DNA of 64,000 nt from Pseudobutyrivibrio xylanivorans DSM 14809. GTDB lineage: Bacteria; Bacillota; Clostridia; Lachnospirales; Lachnospiraceae. The DNA lies in the NCBI RefSeq assembly GCF_900141825.1, contig NZ_FQYQ01000008.1:92597-156596 (forward strand), read 5' to 3'. Both the position numbers and the translations under genes were made by a program. Numbering within the stretch: position 1 is the stretch's first letter; each line of letters starts with the position of its first letter. Under the pieces are notes generated by a model. It had not been told where the DNA came from. It was given only the letters and a program-made list of their open reading frames with translations, and ran no database searches. Of this stretch, positions 58,500 through 64,000 are shown in pieces.

Positions 58500-61217
58500 T
58501 TATCTGAATCTCATATCTATGTATTGTGTGAATGTATCAATAATTCCAAACTCATTTGAAACTACTGAAGTAAATGTACCTGATGCAGCTTTAAGGTAAG
58601 TAAATACTCCACAAATTGTTGTAGCTGCCTCAGCCTTCTCAAGATTACCCTTAATCTTTCCAATAAATGAGTACTTTATAGTCTTTCCATCCTTGCCTGT
58701 GCCATTTGTAAATTCATATGATACGTCTACTGGTACAACATCCTGATAGTAAACATCTAAATTCTCTACTAATGAAACATAAACACATAAGGCTTTTTCA
58801 AGAGTATTATCAGCAATTGTTACCAACTCATCACAACGATTGATGTAATCCTGAGCTACTTTATACTGTTCAGCAATATCGTAAAAGTCTTCTATACCTT
58901 CAAACTCAGCACCGTTTAATACATAATAAAGATCATTCTTTTTTTCATAGAGTTTTTCTAGGTCTGCTTTGGCAGAGTCTAATGATTGTTTAACTTCATA
59001 CAAGTTATAGTAAAGACTATCATATATATCCCTAAGTCCATGTGGGTCTTGAAGAGTCTCAAGCTTTTCTCCTGATTCTTTCTCCTGCTCAGTATACTTT
59101 TCATACAGTGCTTCATACTTTTTCAATTCCGCACGTAAACGCTCAAGCTTATCCAATATAGCTTCTAAAGAATTCTCATCTGGTGTTGTTGATGATAATA
59201 AATTATTGTATGTATCCTCAAGTTCAGATATTTCTCCAGCAATAGCACAACATATATCTGTTAAAGCAAAAATTTCACCTACAGCTTCTTCATGAAGCGA
59301 ATTGTAATACTCCCATCCTTCAGTACTATTATCTAGTTCCTCTATGCCTTCAAGGAAAAAGTTATACTGCTCCTCATAAGCTGAAACCTTTGCCTCTAGC
59401 TCGGATATTTCAGCTAAAAGATTTCTATACTCTTCTGAATCAACTCCATGCTCCGCAATATATTCAGTTGCCTTATTATAGTTATCAACTACTTCTTTTA
59501 CATTCTTTAACAACTGCTCATAACATGCTTGTATAGCTGCGTTTTTATTTTGAGCATCTTCTATTTCAGAAGCAGCTTTATCCTTTAATTCGTCGGCTCT
59601 ACCTATAGTTAATGAACCATCTTCAAGGCTTTCCTTAACCTGACGAGCATCTTTTTCTAATTCTGTGACATCATTCTCGATATCCTTTAATGCCTCTTCA
59701 ATTGCTTTAACTATCTCATCATTTGTAAGCTCTGTATTGCTTGTATTATAAGCCTCAATAACATCTTTCAATTTCTCGTAGCATTCACTAGTTTTTGTAT
59801 AACCAGCATCGGCACGATCCTTTAATTCAGATGCTTCCATCTCAGACATTAATGCTGCAATGTATCTGTTTGACGCATCAATTACTGCATTGAAATGCTC
59901 ATAATCTGAAGCAATCTTTACATCATAGCCATTCTTAATACCATTGAGATAGTTTAAATAGCCCTGCTGCATTGAAAGATTTCTAGCTCGCTTTGAAGTC
60001 GCCTTATTATTTTCAGAAATGAGTCCCTCGACCTCTCTGTACTCAGCTTCCATTTCTTCATAGTTGTTTTCAGCCAACCACTTATTATATTGATCTTGCA
60101 GTTCAACAAGCGCCTTATACTTTTCTTCAACAGCTTTTGTCTGTGTATTATATCTATTCTTTAACTGCTGATAGTGATCCTTCGAATTTCTTAATTCCTG
60201 AGAGCTTTCGTTAACACGCTGACTTACATTATTGAAATTCTCAAGTTCAGCCTCATATGCGCTGATATCTGTACTATACTCAGACTCGTTAACATCTGCT
60301 GTAATATCATTTAAATGAGCAGCTGCTTCCTCTAAACGTGCTTCGGCCTCCCTAAGCTCTTTCATAACCTCATTGAGATTAGCAATCGCCTGAGCATAGT
60401 CTTTTCCCTGACCTATTATTTCATCAGAAAGTCCGAATAGTTCTTTATTAGCATAGCTGATTTCTTCGCGTAAATTTACCAATTCAGAATTATATCTGTA
60501 TGATTCGTCTTCATAATTGTTTATACGCTCAATCAGCTCGCTGTATTTTTCATTGAGTTCCTGACCATATTCTACTAATCTGTCGTACTCTGCCTGTGTC
60601 TGTGCAACCATTTCCTCGCAGTCAGTAACTTCATCACAAACATCTTTGTAACCTTGGGAATCTTTTCCCTGTGAATTACTAAATTCCTCATGTTTGTCTG
60701 TGGCGTCCTCTACTGTATTATTCACAGCAGAAATCTTGTCCTGAGTGTTTTCAGCAGCTTCTACTTTTTTGGCATCATCTTCTAAATCATAACCATTTGC
60801 TGCTTCTGTGAATTCTGTTTTAGCATTTTCTGTCTCAGAAGTTACAGTTTCATAAATTGAATCAACTGTTTCCTTCTTCTCCTGTGCCTGCTCCATTACA
60901 GCAGTGCCACCATTCATAATTTCAGTGGCAGAATCAGGTGTAAGGTTTCCCTTCTCAACCCCGTCTTTTGCCTGATTAAGATAGCTTTCTTCTGCAACGG
61001 CGTCTCCTTCAATTACACCTGTTGCGTCCTCCATTGTCTGGAGAGAATTTTCAGAAATCTGACCTTCCTTGGCATCATTCTCCACTGTTGTTAAAGACTG
61101 TTCATCTACATCTTTAACTTCAGCCGCAAGTGTGCTTGTAGAGTTAATTGCGAATCCCGCAGCAATTGTTCCACTTACAAAAAGTGCTCTGACAAGCTTC
61201 CTTCCGAATCTTTTCAT
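58500..61217 (-). CDS. large coiled-coil secreted surface protein
   Basis: A 905-residue protein with a Sec signal (cleavage near LAAEV, residue 32) and almost continuous coiled coil from about 90 to 850, rich in Glu, Asn, Tyr and Lys. The N-terminal mature region has short acidic repeats (EQSLTTVENDAKEGQISEN type). The C-terminal 90 residues form a small folded region (KIKYSFIGKIKGNLEKAEAA style) without an LPxTG motif or membrane anchor. It may be a fibrous surface or adhesion protein. It shares style with the protein at 46084 but not the C-terminal anchor or the direct-repeat operator. Confidence 0.7.
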   Translation of the reverse strand: MKRFGRKLVRALFVSGTIAAGFAINSTSTLAAEVKDVDEQSLTTVENDAKEGQISENSLQTMEDATGVIEGDAVAEESYLNQAKDGVEKGNLTPDSATEIMNGGTAVMEQAQEKKETVDSIYETVTSETENAKTEFTEAANGYDLEDDAKKVEAAENTQDKISAVNNTVEDATDKHEEFSNSQGKDSQGYKDVCDEVTDCEEMVAQTQAEYDRLVEYGQELNEKYSELIERINNYEDESYRYNSELVNLREEISYANKELFGLSDEIIGQGKDYAQAIANLNEVMKELREAEARLEEAAAHLNDITADVNESEYSTDISAYEAELENFNNVSQRVNESSQELRNSKDHYQQLKNRYNTQTKAVEEKYKALVELQDQYNKWLAENNYEEMEAEYREVEGLISENNKATSKRARNLSMQQGYLNYLNGIKNGYDVKIASDYEHFNAVIDASNRYIAALMSEMEASELKDRADAGYTKTSECYEKLKDVIEAYNTSNTELTNDEIVKAIEEALKDIENDVTELEKDARQVKESLEDGSLTIGRADELKDKAASEIEDAQNKNAAIQACYEQLLKNVKEVVDNYNKATEYIAEHGVDSEEYRNLLAEISELEAKVSAYEEQYNFFLEGIEELDNSTEGWEYYNSLHEEAVGEIFALTDICCAIAGEISELEDTYNNLLSSTTPDENSLEAILDKLERLRAELKKYEALYEKYTEQEKESGEKLETLQDPHGLRDIYDSLYYNLYEVKQSLDSAKADLEKLYEKKNDLYYVLNGAEFEGIEDFYDIAEQYKVAQDYINRCDELVTIADNTLEKALCVYVSLVENLDVYYQDVVPVDVSYEFTNGTGKDGKTIKYSFIGKIKGNLEKAEAATTICGVFTYLKAASGTFTSVVSNEFGIIDTFTQYIDMRFR

Positions 61218-61330
61218 TCTCCCTTACCTCCTTGTAAATTATAGGACTAAATTATAATAATATGAATTAAACTACTAATTCAATATATGTACGTAATAAA
61301 GTGTAATTTTACCTAAAAATCTTTAACAAA

Positions 61331-61371
61331 AAAGTCGCCCTGCCAATAATCTACACTGACAGGACGACCTT
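61331..61371 (-). terminator. terminator of uppP
   Basis: On the minus strand GTCGTCCTGTC pairs with GGCAGGGCGAC (G-T pairs included) around a 13-base loop, with six T residues after it, 25 bases beyond the uppP stop. Confidence 0.75.
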
Positions 61372-61395
61372 TAGTTTCCTAAATTAATTTTGCTA

Positions 61396-62250
61396 TTAAA
61401 TTAATCCTACGAATCCGCACACAAGCACGATAATACCAAGGACGATACGGTACCATCCGAACACCTTGAAATCGTGCTTTTTGATGTAGTCCATAAGGAA
61501 CTTGATAACAAACATAGATACAACAAAAGCTACAACCATACCTACAACAAGGATAACTGCTTCCATTGGTGTGAAGCTGAGGCCAAACTTAACAATCTTA
61601 AGAAGGCTGGCGCCAAGCATTACGGGAATTGCAAGATAGAATGTATACTCTGCTGCAACTGTACGTGCCACACCGATAATAAGTGCGCCAACGATTGTTG
61701 CACCTGAACGTGATGTACCTGGAAAGATAGCTGCAATAAGCTGGAACATACCAATTAAAAATGCTGTTGTGTATGTGATATCTGCTACTGAATTAATCTT
61801 TGCATTGTGTCCATGCTTCTTTGTCTCAACAATGATAAATGCAACACCAAATACAATAAGCGCAAGTGCTACACAAGTTGGATTATAGAAAAGCTCCTCG
61901 AATAAATCATCCCAAAGAACACCTACGATGGCTGCTGGAACACAAGAAACTAAGATGTGAAACCAGAGAACAAAAATATCTCCCTTAATCCATGCACCGA
62001 TACCATTCTCGCTAAGAGGTGCTCTATTGCCCTTCTTACCAAATGGCCAAATCTTATTCCAAAAAATAATTACTACTGCAAGAATAGCACCAAGCTGAAT
62101 AACTACCTGGAACATGCTGTAAAAGTCCTCAGATACATTGAGCTTTACAATCTCATCTAAGAGAATCATATGACCTGTACTACTAATTGGGAGCCACTCA
62201 GTGATTCCCTCAACTATACCAAATAAAATCGCTTTTAATATTTCTATCAT
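61396..62250 (-). CDS. uppP: undecaprenyl-diphosphate phosphatase
   Basis: A 284-residue BacA/UppP protein with about eight membrane helices and both catalytic blocks: GIVEGITEWLPISSTGHMIL near residue 12 and FPGTSRSGATIVGAL near residue 170. It recycles the undecaprenyl carrier for cell-wall synthesis and gives bacitracin tolerance when abundant. It has a GGAGG site and lies downstream of the alarmone synthetase gene, separated by a terminator. Confidence 0.95.
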   Translation of the reverse strand: MIEILKAILFGIVEGITEWLPISSTGHMILLDEIVKLNVSEDFYSMFQVVIQLGAILAVVIIFWNKIWPFGKKGNRAPLSENGIGAWIKGDIFVLWFHILVSCVPAAIVGVLWDDLFEELFYNPTCVALALIVFGVAFIIVETKKHGHNAKINSVADITYTTAFLIGMFQLIAAIFPGTSRSGATIVGALIIGVARTVAAEYTFYLAIPVMLGASLLKIVKFGLSFTPMEAVILVVGMVVAFVVSMFVIKFLMDYIKKHDFKVFGWYRIVLGIIVLVCGFVGLI

Positions 62251-62268
62251 GATTTTCCTCCTAAAAAA

Positions 62269-62292
62269 AGCTGTCGGATTTTTCCGACAGCC
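62269..62292 (-). terminator. terminator of the alarmone synthetase gene
   Basis: GGCTGTCGGA and TCCGACAGC form a stem with a 4-5 base A-rich loop on the minus strand, followed by seven T residues. Confidence 0.85.
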
Positions 62293-62301
62293 TTTATCAT
62301 A

Positions 62302-63012
62302 CTACAAGGTATTTCCTTCTACAACCTTTTCTTGCCACCCATTGGTGTGGCGTCTGGCCTCCATTTCTCGTTCCGCCTCTTCCAGCTTTGTCTGCATGAT
62401 AGCATTGTTTAGCTGAAGCATCTTAGTATCCATCATAGATACGATTTCAGAACATTCACGAAGATCCTGACTAATATAATCTGGTGCGTTACCTTCGAAC
62501 TTGTAATAAATCTTGTGCTCCAAGCTGGCCCAGAAATCCATTCCTATGGTACGAATCTGAATCTCTACCTTAGTATCTACAGTCTTATCTGACAAATAGA
62601 TAGGAATAGTAACAAGCATATGATAGCTCTTATACCCAGATTCCTTAGGATTTTTAATATAATCCTTAATGGAAACTACAGTAACATCTGTCTGACGTCC
62701 AATCATCTCGGCTATCTGATAAATATCCGAAGTGAATGAACAAACAATACGCACACCTGCAATATCATTACAATGCTCAATCATGCTAGGTATTGAAACC
62801 TCATAACCATTTTTCTTGAGCTTTTTAACAATACTCTCTGGCGTCTTTACTCTTGTCTTGATGTACTCAATTGGATTATATTGACGTACCTGCTGGAACT
62901 CATCATTAAGAATTTCAACCTTGGTACGAACTTTTTTAATTGCTGATTCATAAAGTAACATGACGGTGTTCCAAGAGTTCACACCATCATCTGGAAACAT
63001 ACTCAAATCCAA
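62302..63012 (-). CDS. small alarmone synthetase, (p)ppGpp synthetase (RelQ/RelP type)
   Basis: The 236-residue protein consists of a RelA/SpoT synthetase domain only: YIKTRVKTPESIVKKL, HCNDIAGVRIVC, KDYIKNPKESGYKSYHM (GTP-binding) and VEIQIRTIGMDFWASLEHKIYYK (catalytic), with no hydrolase domain. It makes ppGpp from ATP and GTP or GDP. Translation likely starts at TTG, nine bases after GGGGAGG; the first in-frame ATG is 12 bases further and badly spaced. The C-terminal helical extension (KLEEAEREMEARRHTNGW) is typical. Confidence 0.9.
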   Translation of the reverse strand: MDLSMFPDDGVNSWNTVMLLYESAIKKVRTKVEILNDEFQQVRQYNPIEYIKTRVKTPESIVKKLKKNGYEVSIPSMIEHCNDIAGVRIVCSFTSDIYQIAEMIGRQTDVTVVSIKDYIKNPKESGYKSYHMLVTIPIYLSDKTVDTKVEIQIRTIGMDFWASLEHKIYYKFEGNAPDYISQDLRECSEIVSMMDTKMLQLNNAIMQTKLEEAEREMEARRHTNGWQEKVVEGNTL

Positions 63013-63132
63013 ACTGAATCACCTCCCCGTATTTCTTTACGTATACATTATACCACATTTCTCCGCAACTATTTATTAAGTCTTTCTTAAATCTTGTTGT
63101 TTAATTGTTTTATTGATTTTAATAAAGATAAG

Positions 63133-63937
63133 TTTATCTCAGAGGTTTAGTATATGGCTGAACCTTTTTTTATTTTCACACTGCTTGATACAGCATATCA
63201 GCTCAGTCTCAAAGTCAATGCTGCCCTTCGGCGCTTCGCGGCATTGACATCTCGACTTTTTGCTGATATGGGTTAATCAAGCAGGGATGAAAATGGGATT
63301 GTGGCAGAGCCACACTACATATTTAGAACTGGGACAATTATTTATATAAAAAATACAGATAGATTTTTAATTTTACCATCTATTGGTAAATATATTGATA
63401 TAGGTAGTAGGAAAAATGAGAGTTTTACTACCTGAAAAGATTTTGCTTTTAGAGATAGTAGTTTTTGATTTACAAACTACCTATTTTGATAATTCTTGCT
63501 GAGGTAGTAAAAAATTACTACCTGTATTCATTTCCTTATTACAGGTAGTAGAAAATTCCCCCAAATGTACTACCTTTTCAAATTAGTAAGCCACAGGTAG
63601 TAGTTTTTGAATTAAAAAATACTACCTATATTGATATTTTTTCTTAAGGTGGTAAAAAGTTACTACCTGTGTTCATTTCTTGTATATAGGTAGTAGAATA
63701 TCTAAAAAAATTTACTACCTTATCAAATTAGTAGGTCTCAGGTAGTAAATGCAATGGGCTTTGCCACAGTCCTATTTTTTTTTGAGCTTGTTTGCCTAGT
63801 ATCTGCCAAAAGAGGCGCTGTCAAGAGACGGCGAAGCCGAGCCGCCAGGCCTTGCACTTGACTGGGACTCTTGGCAGATAGAATGAACAAAGCTCAAATA
63901 AAAAGAGGTTTAGCCAAAGACTAAACCTCTGAGTTAA
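63133..63937. mobile_element. palindromic MITE-like element, copy B
   Basis: An 805-bp non-coding element, inverted and longer relative to copy A. Both ends are intact: TCAGAGGTTTAG at the left and CTAAACCTCTGAGTTAA at the right. A long left hairpin (63170-63293) and a long right hairpin (63781-63900; stems GAGCTTGTTTGCC, TCTGCCAA, GTCAAG) each carry a GC-rich loop with GCGAAGC or its complement. The internal array has about eight GGTAGTA arms at 41-52 bp intervals, one 145-bp module more than copy A. No transposase gene. It lies upstream of the alarmone synthetase gene and covers most of the last kilobase. Confidence 0.8.
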
Positions 63938-64000
63938 TCATATCCCTATTGCCATAAATGCTGAGTATCATACGCGTGTGGCCAGTCGGAAGTGAGTAGC

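Noticed and set aside
63946..64000. C-terminal fragment of a minus-strand gene at the window edge
   Set aside because: Two minus-strand frames are open to the edge and end near element B (one at a TAG at 63946, one inside the element). With about 18 codons visible I cannot choose between them or exclude chance.

Overview
The window looks like a chromosomal segment of an anaerobic, low-GC Firmicute of the Lachnospiraceae, most likely the rumen Butyrivibrio/Pseudobutyrivibrio group. This is an inference from gene content: a six-subunit Ech [NiFe] hydrogenase beside a group-B [FeFe] hydrogenase with HydEFG, reverse rubrerythrin, LytTR and 7TM-histidine-kinase signalling, and Lachnospiraceae-type secreted proteins. 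Most genes lie on the minus strand in tightly coupled operons.

Layout. 0-9 kb: DUF4867 protein, then a minus-strand envelope-stress/resistance-type block: membrane MutS-like ATPase, MerR regulator with membrane tail, BceRS-type two-component system, BceAB-type ABC transporter and an erythromycin-esterase-like protein. 9-15 kb: two ECF sigma/anti-sigma operons, each behind a matching ECF-type promoter; one ends in a lipoprotein serpin. 15-16 kb: a 574-bp palindromic mobile-like element (copy A). 16-25.8 kb: PqqD-like protein with an OPT transporter, rubrerythrin, an ASKHA/ferredoxin protein, YfcE-type phosphodiesterase, RdgB, cell-wall amidase, papain-like peptidase and an RlmL-type methyltransferase. 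25.8-26.5 kb: a predicted small RNA and a CheY-like receiver.

26.6-45.5 kb is a hydrogen-metabolism island: hypE, hypD, hypC behind a large structured leader, hypA, hypF, echABCDEF, a group-B [FeFe] hydrogenase and its maturases hydF, hydG, hydE. It makes both hydrogenase classes and nearly all their maturation factors, though no hypB is present. Inside it sit a PD-(D/E)XK-like protein with an apparent AUA start and, 10 bp after its stop, a seven-unit palindromic array with an almost exact 50-bp period.

45.7-51.8 kb: a coiled-coil surface protein and a two-gene micro-operon, both next to a shared 20-bp-spaced direct repeat, followed by a LytTR response regulator and a divergent hybrid kinase with an HPt domain. 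51.8-58.5 kb: tRNA-Leu, lysA, lytic transglycosylase, tRNA-Thr, rnhA, M42 peptidase and a NitT/TauT-type ABC transporter. 58.5-63 kb: a second coiled-coil surface protein, uppP and a small alarmone synthetase. 63.1-63.9 kb: copy B of the palindromic element (805 bp), inverted relative to copy A.

The least explained features are the A/B element family, the 50-bp palindrome array, the structured leader in front of hypCDE, and the small-ORF locus sharing a putative operator with the surface protein.
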